NCBI RefSeq assembly: GCF_000972845.2
Contig: NC_040028.1
Span: 10,238,038-10,302,037 of the forward strand
DNA length: 64,000 nt
Reading direction: 5' to 3'
From: Larimichthys crocea
Lineage: Eukaryota > Chordata > Actinopteri > Sciaenidae
The notes below the pieces were generated by a model. The model was given only the letters and a program-made list of their open reading frames with translations. It made no database searches and was not told where the DNA came from. The position numbers and the translations under genes are program-made. Below are positions 50,814-63,442 of this stretch, piece after piece. How positions within the stretch are numbered: position 1 is the first letter of the stretch; each line of letters begins with the position of its first letter.

Positions 50814-50858
50814 CGTGCGTGTGTGTGTGTGTTGTGTGTGTGTGTGTGTGTGTGTGTG
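50814..50858. repeat. (GT)n microsatellite
   Basis: GT runs with one TTG interruption span about 45 bp. Confidence 0.95.
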
Positions 50859-51036
50859 ACAAACTCACATATACACACACTACAAAAACATATTCTAACC
50901 CTCAGGGTGGAGTCTCAATATGCGCCTGTCAGTGTCATGTGGTCTATGTGTGTGAAAGTATTTTAGTGCTTAAAGAGACTGACAACGTGAACTGAACAGA
51001 ATTAAAGAAGAGGATAAGATAATCTGAATAAGAGAT

Positions 51037-51049
51037 ACACACACACACA

Positions 51050-51087
<38 letters not shown>
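51037..51087. repeat. (CA)n microsatellite
   Basis: A CA run with one CAGA interruption spans about 51 bp. Confidence 0.95.
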
Positions 51088-51089
<2 letters not shown>

Positions 51090-52790
51090 GGCAGAAAAAA
51101 ATGAAAGAAGGCGAGAGGCAGTCTGGCAGAAAATTGAGACGGTCGGCCATTTTCGACTCTCCCTCATCCCTCTGGGTTTATGGCCCGTGAAGCCTCTTGT
51201 CATTGGGACTCGCCAGAGAGCCAAGTTAACAGGGCCTGTCCTCGCCCCACCAGCACAAGAGATATTCCTCTTTATCATTAACTCACCTTAGAGACATGAG
51301 AGTACACAGCCGAGGTGCAAAATAATTCCAGAACAGACCGTGGTTAAAACTACAAGGGCACTTGCAGAGTGCAGAGCTCGCCCAATAGTCCTGCCTTCTA
51401 TGATATGTGAATCTGCCAGCACAATACATATGTCTGTATTTAACTGTGTTAAAGAAAGTTTAAAAATAATTTGTGTCCGCCCTGTGATTTGAATCTACAA
51501 AATTTATTGGGTTCTTCCTTGGAGCATGCTACACTTTTCCACCAAATTTCATGAAAGTCTTGCCAGTAGTTTATCCCTAATCCTGCTGGCAGACAAAGTG
51601 CATGGAAAACATAACCTCCTTGGTGAGGTAACGCAAAAACAGAACCATCCTTCACTAACTTGCCCTGCCTGCTAATGAAACAAAAACAAAACAAAAAATA
51701 CACATCATACCGATCATGGAGTGAGCCATGTAGCAAGTTTGCCAAAGTTAATCCATATAATTAAGCAACAGCAGACAAATGTCTGCATGAGTGTTATTTC
51801 TTTTTATCGTTACATGTATTACGTAAGGGTTCCAATTTCATTACAACAACAAATGCATTATGTAGGCCAATATGAAATCAAGACGTTTCTGTTTTCAATC
51901 ATGCCTGAGAACAATGTGAGGAGAAATGCTCTCTTTGAAATCTACCTACAAATAAAAAAAATAAAATAAAAGACTAGTTAGCAAGTTAACAAAGTGTTTG
52001 AGTGATTATTTTAAGCAGACTATTTATCCATCCTCCAAAAGATATCTCGGGTTAGGCTCACAGTGTTTGAAGCATCAAAGCAAATCTATCATGAGAGGAA
52101 AATACAATCTCTTTTTTACCACTTTCAGTATGGTATTATCAAACCAGACTCACAGACTGACAGTTTTCTAAGTACAGTAAGATTCTTTCCTTTGTTGCTT
52201 TGTCAGTTCAAGTGCTAAATCTGAGAAGTGCTGAAGACAATCCAGAATTTCAAAAAAAAAAACCCTCTAAACTCTAAAATCTCACACATCACATCATGCT
52301 TGCTGCTACCTCCATCATTCTTGCCGCACCGCCGCAGTAAACAACCTGGCCTTGAAACTCCCTGTTTTCAAGCCTACCACTTTCACACACTCTCAATCTC
52401 CTCTCCTGTCACAGGGGATTCAGGCAGCTAGTGCTGGCCAACCGCCATACAGTCCCACTCTGTTTATCTGTTTGTAATCGCTGCCTTTCCTCTGCAGGGA
52501 CAAATGGAATCCAATCAGTCTAGCTAAGGAATGACAGGGTCACAGGCCTGACTCACTGGTCGGCAATCTATTTGTCAACTGGTGTCAAATGGAGGGGTGG
52601 TCGAACGTGTTGCTGGGCCAACAGATGAGTCTTGTATATCGCTGATGGTAGACAGAGCGAGTGTGAGGGAGAGACAAGTGAGAGGGAAAGGTAATATACT
52701 GTAGAATACTTGGCATGTGGTTATCAAGATAAGATAAACTTGTTTGTAAAAAGGTGTTGCGCAGTGACATATCAAGCTTTTTAAGAGGCG

Positions 52791-52825
<35 letters not shown>

Positions 52826-52826
52826 A
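52791..52826. repeat. (GA)n microsatellite
   Basis: This is a GA run of about 34 bp. Confidence 0.95.
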
Positions 52827-53198
52827 TTTGAGGGTTCTCATCATCATAAATGGGAGCTGTGGGTAAAAGCCCCACTGGAGGCCCATCTCAATGTGACCTC
52901 CATTAACAACACCCAGGGTATCTGAGTGTGAAATGAGCAGTGTGCGTCTATGTGTGTGTATGTGTGGACAGGCCAGTTATTTTAGACTTGAATAGATCTG
53001 GCTATGGTGATAGACCTCTGTATATGTTGTCTTTTTCCATTCAAATTTTAAAATATGTTGAAATGAAATACATGAATTATATGAAATACAAACATGAGTA
53101 CTGCTTCAAAAGAAGGGAGGTCCTATACAATATGTTCATGCTTGCAGCTCACTTTCACCCTTTAGGGGGCAGTCTACAATCCACTAGAGAGTATAATC

Positions 53199-53231
<33 letters not shown>
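53199..53231. repeat. (TTA)11 microsatellite
   Basis: This is a trinucleotide TTA/TAT array of about 33 bp. Confidence 0.97.
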
Positions 53232-53655
53232 GTAGCGTTAGCGTGTTATCATTAGTTTGAGAGACATCTATTTAATCTTTTTTTTTTTTATTAAATGGGA
53301 GCTTTTTACAATTACACAATTTACCAATGAGTGTCCAACCATCTCTAAGGGAGAACAAAAAAATAAATAAAAACTTTTGACATTTTCATTCTGTGATTCA
53401 TGGAGACAGAGAGAGAGGTTGAACCCTATTAAATGTAACATTTAAGACTTATTAACTGCACTGAAACAACAAAGACACGCACTCCCAACCTGGAGCCTGG
53501 GTGAGGCTGGTTTTCTGCTCTGAGGTTGTCAAAACTGGATTTGCACATCATGTTACTTAGAATGCACACTTCTGTGACCTCTTGACCTCCGTGACCTGGA
53601 CTCTCAATTGTTTTCATCAGGTCAGCTAGCTAGCTCATCTTCGTTTTTCCTGCAG

Positions 53656-53900
53656 TCAGAGCATCTCTATTTTATGAATAAAACAACATGTCTGAGAATT
53701 GTGAAAGCGCTGGTGACTCAGCAGTACCAAAAAAAAAAAAAAACTGTGGCTATATCTCGAGAGTGACATTAACTTTGGTTTTATTGAAGGACAGGACAGG
53801 TCTCAGCCAGAATGTGTCATTTGCGGCAAGAAGCTGGCTAATGACAGAGTATGAAGCCAAGCAAAGCGAAATGACATCAGGAAGCAAGAATAACGTGTCA

Positions 53901-53901
<1 letters not shown>
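53656..53901 (+). pseudogene. BED zinc-finger exon fossil of hAT transposase
   Basis: One frame from 53765 reads DINFGFIEGQDRSQPECVIC then GKKLAND, i.e. the FGF...P-x-C-V-I-C-x-x-x-L-x-N core of the BED-type zinc finger in ZBED5/SCAND3-like proteins derived from hAT transposases. Just after it, in another frame from 53851, comes MKPSKAK, the expected continuation, so at least one frameshift lies between them. The ATG at 53688 with a basic KKKK run lies in the third frame, making two shifts in all. The C-terminal zinc-binding histidines are no longer in frame. A good acceptor (cttcgtttttcctgcag) sits just upstream, and a consensus donor (CAG|GTAAGAT) sits just downstream, followed by a 32-T run. 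No catalytic (RNase H-like, hAT dimerisation) region was seen. It is most simply an old, broken transposase exon. Confidence 0.7.
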
Positions 53902-53907
<6 letters not shown>

Positions 53908-53940
<33 letters not shown>

Positions 53941-53970
53941 TCGTGTGTGTGTGTGCGTGTGTGTGTGTTG
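53908..53970. repeat. (T)32 followed by (GT)n
   Basis: Thirty-two T residues (53908-53939) are followed by a GTGTGTGTGCGTGTGTGTGT run. Confidence 0.97.
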
Positions 53971-56900
53971 GGGGTAGTGGCTCAGCTTTTCATATAAGTT
54001 GTGGGGGTTCCAAGGAAAAAGTTTTGGGAACCAAAAGGGTTATTGCAACCATACATATGTGGTTCTGAGGTGTAATGTGGACTTAAGATCAACTGTGAAA
54101 TCATGATTATTCCAAAATGATCCCTATCAATCCCTGTGTGCATGTCTATATGTGCATCATGTATTGCATGTCGGTACATGAGCCTACACGGTTTGACAGT
54201 GACATAGCAGAGGTTGAGAGGTTTATCTGTGTACCGCCAGCAATCCTTTACACATTGGCAGCATTACAGGCAGTTAGCATCAATAATTAGTTCACTATAG
54301 TGCAGTCAATACGTTCCCCTGAGATTTAGGAGGCCATAACCAAATGCCTTGTGACTGTCCGCCCTGCTGACAGACCTCAAACAGGCGAATAAATCACCCA
54401 GAGTGCTAGATGTTAATATAATACGACCGTGCACACACTGGCTCATACGTGCAAGTCAGATGTGTACCTGCATTCATGCAGATGAATATCCAAAATCATA
54501 AAATAAGACTTAGAGTCTCAATAAAATGTGTCTATGTTTGAAAGAGGCAATAGGTGGTGGTTTGTAAGGCTGTACACAAGGCTGCAGGGCCTGGTCTCTA
54601 CTAGTATTCTGGTAGCATTCATTTAAAAGATAACTCGAGCTTTAGAGTGCTTAAGCATTGTTATTATTAAGACTTTTTCTTTAAACTTGCAGCATTAGGT
54701 ACACCTGCATAATCAAATTAGATGCAATAAAATCACCCTGCAATATTTCCTAACTTTATAAAGTGTATGATTGAAATTACTGGACCAGAGTTTGATGATT
54801 TTGATACAATTTCAAAGAAATTTAGGGAAAATTCTGAAATTATATGTAGAGAAACATGTAAAATCTGATTCTTTCATACAGTTATACCACATGATACGAT
54901 TAAGCACTTAAATAAATGCTCAACAGGGCCAGTTGACCATTTTTTGGTCAAGATCTAAGAGACTTTGACTTCATTGATCAAGTGGCTGGTGCTCCAATAA
55001 ACGAACAATGACTAAAGTGACATCTGCATTTAGATCAATGCTACAGGCCTTAAAGCTTGACCATTATGGTAAGGGGGCTCTGTAGCTCTGCTATTTTGTC
55101 CAGGGTATTTTGCTGTCATGACTGGTAACACTTGTCCCCTTAGAGGGAAAGCTCACTGCAAATCAATACAGTGTGACCTTTAACCTTACATTTCTAATAT
55201 CTGTCCTGATCGGTGTGTCCTCTTCCAGGATGAAAGCCTCTGCATTCACAGAGCATGAAGGGACAGTGAACACTAGTTTGATTAAAAATTATGAGCACAA
55301 TACGCTCTGGCCTTCACATTAACCAGCTCTCAACTGAACTCCAACGGGAAATTATCATTTGGAAGAATGGACTTGGCGAAGTCATTCTGATCACTTGCTG
55401 TGGCTAATCACCTTACAAGGTGACCTAATGTAGTTTTTTTTGCCTCTAATCTGTCACGCATCTCTATATGAAAATATATTGGATATTGAAAGGTATTTCA
55501 GTGTGCATGTAAATAAGGGATTGATTGAACAGGGTGTAGAAAATAAGAAAATGAAACAGGGACCTCATCAATGGGAGGTGATAAAAGAAAAATAACGTGT
55601 TTTAAGTTTTTCATTATTTTCAAGAAGCTCTTTAGTCAGATTACATGTTAACATAGCCACACTTTCATTTAGCTAAATCCACAGTGGACACTCGATTTGG
55701 TGATTTAGGCTGATAAGTTGAATGAAGTTTTACAAATTCATGTCATGACAAAAGTCCTTCAATATTAATCTCTTCTAGGTCTTCCAAAAAAAGATGTCTG
55801 CTCCTTATCTCAATGGTTTGGGGAGTATTTGTATGTTTAATCAACTGTGCAAACTCCATAGTTAAATTCTCCAAAAAGTACTGGATGTACCAGGCAGAAC
55901 TATATTAGGCACAGCAACTTACTTTTAAGATTAATCAATTCATCTCTCAATCTCTGTCAGAGTGTCTAAACCAACAGCCGGGGGCGAGCATACATTAAAA
56001 AAAAAAAATAAAAAAAATTACACTAATGAATTCACCCTTCACTGCTGGTTGGGAGAAATATCAATGTTGCAAGCTGTGCCTCAATAAATGACTCTCTCTC
56101 TTTGAAAGCAAATTTCACTGGGCACTGGATCGTAAACAATTATTTCAGTCGTACGGGATGCATAGCATAGAATAGCAGCCATTTGAGATGTGGAGGTTGT
56201 TGTGTAGAAATAAGAGGCGGTGTCATATTACAGCGATAAGAGGAGAAGAACAAGATAACCCTGACTGAGCACTGACGAGCAGCGTTAGGTGTTATCACCT
56301 TCTTTCAGAGGGGCAAGGAGAGTGAGGCAGGCAGGAAGATGGAGGAAAGAGAGAGAAAGGAGGGAAGGGGAAAGTGGGAGCAGAATGAGAAAAGAGGAGG
56401 AGGTTGAAGAGTTTAAAACAAGGAAGAATGAAAAAATGGTAACAGCTGAGGGGAGAATGAAATCAAATAACAGGGGGTATGAAGAGAAATAGAGGTATGG
56501 GAGAGGCTGACAAAGAAATGAAGAAGAATAAAAAAACACGTTGAGAGTGGAAAGTGAAGAGAAAAAAATCTAAACAAAAAGTAAAAGAGATATTAGAGAA
56601 CAAGAAAAACTAAAAGAGGACAGCATGGAGGGGACAGAAGTGATAAGGGACGATAATATAGTGGGAGAAAAGGAGAGAGGAGGCTTAAAAGACAAAGTTG
56701 CAGGTTTCTTTCTGAAGCTAAAAGAATGGATGAGACAGAAAATGTGTCCTGAAAGCATGTATTCCAAAAGGTAGACAGGGATGGTGGTAATTATGGCATG
56801 AGGATGATCCTCATTGCCGAAACACTTATCTTCACTGTATAATCATGCAACCTGAAGAAACATTATGCAGTTGCATGTCTGTACTTTTGCATACATACCA

Positions 56901-57416
56901 TGTCACTACATTTTACAGTCAGAGATAGAGAGGGTAAATCTTGATGCCACGTTTGCCTGATTAGCCATACAATCATTTTGTCCCAGTTTGTTACTATCTT
57001 AAAATGTTGCGTAACAGTAGCCACTACAGAAATGACTGAGCACTAATGGCTACATTGTCCAGTGCCCCTGTCATCACCAATGACTGTGTCCAAGTTTAAC
57101 AACCTCAGACTAAAGGTTTTGTATCCCCTCCCTTAAGCAGCAGCTTGTTTGTCACATTACACCCACTGCAAAATCCATATGACATGCATGGCATACAGCA
57201 TCTAAAAGTAAAGGAGGTGACTGTGTTTGATTTCAGCACTGGTCTGCAAAACCACATACTGCATTGACATCAGGGTTTATTTCTTTAGCCAATGTTTTTT
57301 TGTTGGCCTCAAACAATAGTTTATTTCTGATCCTGGTGCCATCCAGTGGCAAACAGCAATGTACAGTATTCTAGTTAAAAGTCAAGTTACACTTTCATTT
57401 TTGTCTTGTCTTTCAG
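53971..57416. other. Unique stretch
   Basis: No gene was recognised. It contains a conserved-looking patch (54180-54430) and the purine-skewed block at 56305-56720. Confidence 0.5.
56305..56720 (+). repeat. Purine-skewed low-complexity block
   Basis: About 415 bp in which A and G dominate the plus strand (for example gaggaaagagagagaaagga, 'gagaaaagaggaggaggttg'). It is not a single simple repeat. Confidence 0.75.
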
Positions 57417-57630
57417 GCTCTGACGGACACACAATGGCCCATTCAGATTGACTGCCAACGCAAGATTAACCGACATCACTGTGGTGGTTTAAATGCTGCA
57501 CAACAGTCCTATGATTTGTGTCACTATTGAACAACTCCAAATTTCATGACTTATATCTATGTCATCGTTCACACATTAAGTAATGTATTCTTTAGGGAGC
57601 CACATGGAAAATAAATTAGCATGTCTGAAT
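57417..57630 (+). other. Terminal-exon-like signal with poly(A) site
   Basis: A textbook acceptor (tttcatttttgtcttgtctt then tcag) ends at 57416. It is followed by one frame open for 37 codons (starting ALTDTQWPIQIDCQRKINRH, ending SYDLCHY) to TGA at 57528-57530. An AATAAA lies at 57610-57615, and a T-rich stretch (aattttctctttctctc) 15-40 nt later could serve as the downstream element. Order and spacing fit a 3'-terminal exon. No family is recognised and no clear upstream partner exon was found, so it may belong to a non-coding transcript or be chance. Confidence 0.3.
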
Positions 57631-60600
57631 TTTCTCTTTCTCTCAATTAATCATAACCACAATCTTCTCCTAGCCTAAACTAAATGTTTGCATTGCCAAA
57701 CCCAAGCCATAGAGCAAAGAGGGAAAAGGTTTGTGGATCCCATACAATAGGTGCTGGTTGTTTTAGTTTCCTACCCCTAACCATATCATTTGTTTACCAA
57801 AACCACCACCCTTTTTCTAACATCAACTAGAGTTTTGAAATTTCATCGAATGCAATGTGCCATTTAGCAATGGCCAAAGAGACTAAGGGTACGCAATCCA
57901 TTCACTCAAAGTTAGTTTTCAGTTAACAAATAATAAAGCACAAAAATGACTCAAACTAACCATGTGTTAACATTACAATACAGTGCTCTTTTATTTGTAC
58001 TTATACCCCTATTCATGAAAAAACAGAGAAGTGGTTGTGCTGGGTGTCTCAACACACTTGTCACATTTGCTTTTTGACCTCTTGAAGCATTCTTTTGTAT
58101 CCATCTTCTGATCATGACATGAAAAAGCAAAAAGAAGATACTGAAAGGGAGACACAAGCCTTGAAATTCAATTATTCTGGCATGAGTACACATGAGAGGT
58201 CATATCTGCCATTAGAAGCATTGAATGTCTTGCAATCTTACTTTATTGCAGCTTTGATCAAATTAGTGTGATGCTTTGTATCTAAAAATATTGCATCCCA
58301 ATGGAAAGGATATAGGCACACAAATGCTTTGATCAAGACATACAAGTACAAATGAATAGCGATACACCAATAAATCAAGTAGAAATGGAGTCCTTTTAAC
58401 TTCAAAGCTGAAGAAGACTAGTCAGAAACCTTATAATTTGTGCTAAATGTGATTACAAAAAAATGTTTGTCTCCTGTCAGTAATGACAGCAGACCTCAGG
58501 TCAAATAAACCCTGCATTTCAAAGTCTACTTTCAAGCATAGAAAACAAAGTATGTACACATGCAGAATCAAAATGAGGTCACTTGTGCTAATTCATTCAT
58601 TATTCAGGGGGATCTTTAGCTTTGAATTAGAACTGAGGTTTGCATCTTCATTAGTGATCCAGGAGACTTCAATAGGCCCACAAATTCTCCATAGCCGGGT
58701 TTCCTGAAAACAAACTGGCAAGCAACATCAAGAGGGAAAAAAAAGAGCCTCTTCCAAATTCACAGACATCAGTGCCTACCCAAACAGCTGATTTGGCAAA
58801 ATGTGACAGGTCCAAAGAGTTGACATGAATAAGAAGAAGCCCACCACGTGGCAAAAAATAAAGACCTGACAAAAGGTATTTTGGAAATCTCTGAGGAATT
58901 GTTTTCTCAGTGTCCACCCACCCCCAATAAATAAATAAAAGATGCCTTTGAGGAGTGAAATTTCAAAGTTGCCAAAGTAAAGTGAGAGATTTGTTGTCTT
59001 TATCTTGCTTTGAGGTTTCAGGAGGAGCCGCATCCAGCTCCAGATAAATTGTTTTTTTAGGCCCCACGGCACACGACGTGAAGGTGTGGTATTAATACAA
59101 GTCCAGCTCTGTCAGCCTATCTATCAACATTGAGTGTTTCTTCAACACCATCAGTTACTAGTTTGAGTGTGACAAATACAACATGCCGGACCTCGTTGAT
59201 AGAAAATCATCACCTTCATCATCTTTTTTACATCTCTGATGATATCTGTTATCTTTGAATTTCCAAAGGCCTGCAAACTACAAGTTTCTTAACTTTACGG
59301 TACTCTACTTTCAGCTCACTGTGTATGTGTTGTATTGAATGCAATGTATATTGGGTGATGGTATTGACATTGTAAAACTAAAGGCACTGTATTCATATAT
59401 TTACTTTTTTTTTTTCTTTAAATTAGGTGTTGGGTGAAATGTAAGGAGTTTTGTCTTAGACTACCTGGTGAAAATATTATATCCTCTATTATGTTACTAA
59501 AATATTCTGTTCTATTTTTTAAATTTATTTATTTTTTTTTTTTAAGTATTATGTTTTAATCTAATTAAGCTACTTTGCATTTGACACAGTCCAGGTTCCT
59601 TGCAGTATGTTTTGGCGCATTCAATATTGACTAATCAATGCAGCAGCTGTCATGTCTTCAGAAGAAATTGACTAGGCTGGTTTCTTCAATATGACCACAC
59701 CATGGCAAACTGATGATATCATTAACGTTGCTCAAAACATATTTGATTCCTTGAGCATAGTCATTGATCCTTTTGGCATCCATGCCATCAGCATCAGCAG
59801 CCTTCATCTGTCTGCTGAACTGGAGATGCTCTTGATTCAATTGAGAATAAGCTATTTTAATTTCTATCTACTTGTATGCACCATAGACTGTATAAAATGT
59901 TGACATCGTCTCTGTGAATGTGTTGTTGTATCCGGCTTCTGAAGAGCCGTTGTAGAGCTCAAAGTGTAGTGGCTTTGGTCACATATTGTTGATAAAAAAA
60001 TCTCTATGTCACAAACGGAGAAAGGGTTACAAGACTGTACAAGTTTATTTGTGCTGTGAAGTTGGACATTTTGTAGCCAGTATCAAATGGCCCACCAGGG
60101 AAATGCAGTTTCTGGCACATTGGCCTCACTTCACAGACTTACTGGGACTTACTGCTTGGTAACCAGTATATTAATAATCATTCAAGTAAAAGTCACTAAA
60201 GGACATGAAAAAAGAAACTGGGATTAGAGAGACTGAGGTGCCATTGAAAATGACATAGTGTTCTGTAGCAAAAAGAAACCCCAAAACAACCCTTACACAA
60301 GAACTAAGGAGTCAATTGTAAGTGGTGTGAAATTGTTCCCCGAAAGGTGCAAGGCATCCAGCCAACATCAGAGCTGCACTGTAAATTGTTTGTCTCATAG
60401 CATTGTTTGAAATGGGGACAGTTTCATTGTGTCCACTGCTTAATCCATACAGTATGTTCAAACGATCAGATATTCTCTGACAATTGAAACGTAAGGCCAG
60501 TAAATGTAAACTATTTTTACAAATTAAAAAACATTTCATCAACTGAAACAACAGCTACATTTATTTTATTATTTTGGTGATTTAAATCTTGAATCTTTAT

Positions 60601-60660
60601 ATTAACTCTGTTGCCGAATACCAATCAATAAAAATGACAGTGACTATGAATGACAAAGGC

Positions 60661-60661
60661 A

Positions 60662-60701
<40 letters not shown>

Positions 60702-60704
60702 AAA
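60661..60704. repeat. (AAAG)11 microsatellite
   Basis: This is an uninterrupted tetranucleotide array of about 44 bp. Confidence 0.97.
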
Positions 60705-61069
60705 TCACAAATAGATTTTTATATATATAAATACTGCAAAAATATGACTCAATAACACTTCAGTGGTTTCACACCTATGGTATCCATTTGAATGGTACTG
60801 GTAGGACTAGTTTGAATAGTGTGGTTGTGCTTCACATTCAAGGTGTGGGATTAATTTACACATTCCAACCTTTAGTTTTTCACCTTTGCCGGGCCAGACT
60901 CTTAAAAAAAACGTGTTGACATATTGTCCATGTACACATCTGACCTCATGAGACAAAGGCTAGCTGTGCTACACATTTATGCAGTAATATATGCACACCT
61001 AATAGCTACACAACACAATCACAGTCTTCTACCTGTGGCCTTAGGGAGCTATCCAATGTTGGCTACTCT

Positions 61070-61135
61070 GAAGCCACCCCTAGAGCACTCGGGGATTTGT
61101 TGCCTTACTCAAGGACATCACAACATTGCTGCTTT
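61070..61135 (-). mobile_element. SINE-like fragment
   Basis: 'ccacccctagagcactcggg' and 'ccttactcaaggacatcaca' resemble the reverse complement of the central body of the SINE seen at 21983-22282 (tgtccttgggcag...gaattgctctag). It is short and diverged. Confidence 0.35.
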
Positions 61136-63419
61136 AGCATGTTTTCCTAATAGAGATGCGCAGCATTCTTTATTGCCAAAACAAATAAAAATAGAAATAG
61201 ATCTTCAAAATCTGCATTAAAACTTTGATTTTAGTCACTACAAGCTTCACTTTATCCTGCTCTGCTGAGTATGACTTTGGATGTTTGAAGTATGCAAGAA
61301 CTCCAGTGCAACAATGCCAAGCACATGGATGCGTTTTTGGCAAGGTCAACATGCTGCTCACAGAGCAGAACAGGTGGAAGTCAAATCCCCAGCTGTACAT
61401 TCCAGATAGCCAGCAAGGAGGCCGACAAGCAGGCCATACTCTGGGGGGAATGGATGGGCTACAGGGCTATGGGTAGGGGTGGAGCGGGGTTTGTCACACC
61501 AGTCCACCAAACTGTGACTCCCTCAGTCCTCACAGGACTCTATCATTACAAAGGATTATTCCAAACTCTCCCTCTGCGATTTGCTAAACAACCCCAAGAT
61601 ATGGCTGCAGATGCAATGACCTTGACTCCCCAGGCTGTCGATGTATTTGCAAGTGTGCAGCTTCACATTTAGGCAACTTCACATGCTGCAAGTGCATGAT
61701 TGTGTTACCAGTATGAATAAAATAGGTTAATTTACAAATTTAGTTAATTCAAACTTCAAGTAGCTTTACTTTAAGCACTATCGGACAACTGTATTTATCA
61801 CTTGCATTGTATGATTGAGTATTGCATGCAAATGTTATTAGCTTACGCAAAGATGTGAAATCTACAGGCAAACGTTGCAGCCATCCTGCTCAATTCATCA
61901 CAGCAGATTTGACTACATGTTTTAGTTTTGATAAATTCTAATATTATCCCATTGTGGTATTGGACGTACAGGATTTGGGACACTTATTCCATCTTTATCA
62001 AACAGTCTACGTCAACTTTACAAACAAGTTGTAGAAATATGAACAGAAGAAAGTGGCAGAGATATTAATCAAGGTGTACATTTTTATTGAATTGGTGGCA
62101 GTGATAAATGACTAAGAGAGTGCCGGGGGTTTAGATCTTGCTTTCAGCAACGCCCACAACTGCCACTGTTTCTCCTTTCCAATATGAAGAAAATGGACAC
62201 AGTTACTCATTAGCAGGTCTCCCTAATGAGTGTCAATAATCCACAGTCATTATAACGAGTAACTCCACCAGAAAGGTTAGCTATCCATTGTGTCTAGGGA
62301 AAGGAGTGGCATTTGGAAGAGAAACCCTAAAGCTGCATCAATCACAACACAGCAGCAGTTAAGTTGTGACAACGGCAAAGGTTAAAAATCCTGGTAAACA
62401 ACAAGAAAAAAAAAAAAGGCTTGTGGTTTCCGCTTGTGTTGCTGTCACTGCGCATTTGGTGACAACTGTAACTATGGGGTACTTTTTAAATTAGCATATT
62501 TTTCCAACAGTCTGTGAATGGCTGCTTAAATTCCCTTGAGAGAGATAGAAAATCCAATCAGTCTCCATTTGTCTAACCCTCTCATTATTGTTATTGTAGT
62601 TCATATCAGTAAGCATATGCTTTGAAAGCATAAGCACAAATAACAATGAGTAGGAAACACTCTCTGGAGCATCTGCAGCAGACTAGATCTTCTTTATGGT
62701 TCAACAGTCATCATAAACCATCATCTTGTATGTAAGGGACTCCCAGGGTTTACTGTTTGTGTAATGGAACAGACACAAAGCCTATCGGGTTCAGGCACTG
62801 CAGTAGAATAAATGCTAGAATAAGTAAATGCATAAAGGCGAATAATAAATTTACAACTTTTTACTCCTGGTAGATTTTGTTCCAGTTTTGATTTTAAATT
62901 TTGAACTGCATCCAGAACTCATATTCTCTCATAGGCTTTCCTTTAATTAGCTTCATAGCCTGTCAAAATCAGGTTTTATTAAAAAGTGACAACAGGTGAA
63001 TGTAGGGTTTGTAATCAGCTTGAATTTTTGGCAGCTATGGGCAAAAACTGGGGATTCACACCGGGGGACGTATATTACTTTCAGTCTGTGGTGAACTGGT
63101 TAGTAGCTCATATTCAAGTTAGGTAGATTATCAAACAATCTATTCATTAACAAAACAACTGTTTTTGAATGAAACCCTTGTGGTTGTAAGTAAAATAACA
63201 GCTCAGGCAATACAAGCGATGAGAAGATCTAAAGGTGTAGTTGAGCACACAGGAATGGCTGAACAAACACAATAGCGCAGATCTAGGCAGCGATTGATTT
63301 ATCTATGAGAACGGCAGAAACCTAGTGCTGTGTTAATTCACTTAACCTCTATTGTTCTGTGCTGTCATGCAGAGACGGTTATTGATTCCTTTGCAGCTCA
63401 GTATCAAACTCTCCTGCTT

Positions 63420-63442
63420 GCACACACACACACACACACACA
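63420..63442. repeat. (CA)11 microsatellite
   Basis: This is an uninterrupted run of about 22 bp. Confidence 0.93.

Larger units (their letters stand above)
50391..53655. other. Unique stretch with microsatellites
   Basis: No gene was recognised. The conserved-looking patch at 50560-50770 and the microsatellites are listed separately. Another balanced patch at 51110-51300 ends at an AAG|GTGAGT-like site on the minus strand (51287/51286). Confidence 0.5.

Noticed and set aside
51283..51429. 48-codon minus-strand frame ending at an AAG|GTGAGT donor-like site
   Set aside because: There is no acceptor of quality upstream, and the coincidence of a stop-containing donor motif is expected often in 64 kb.
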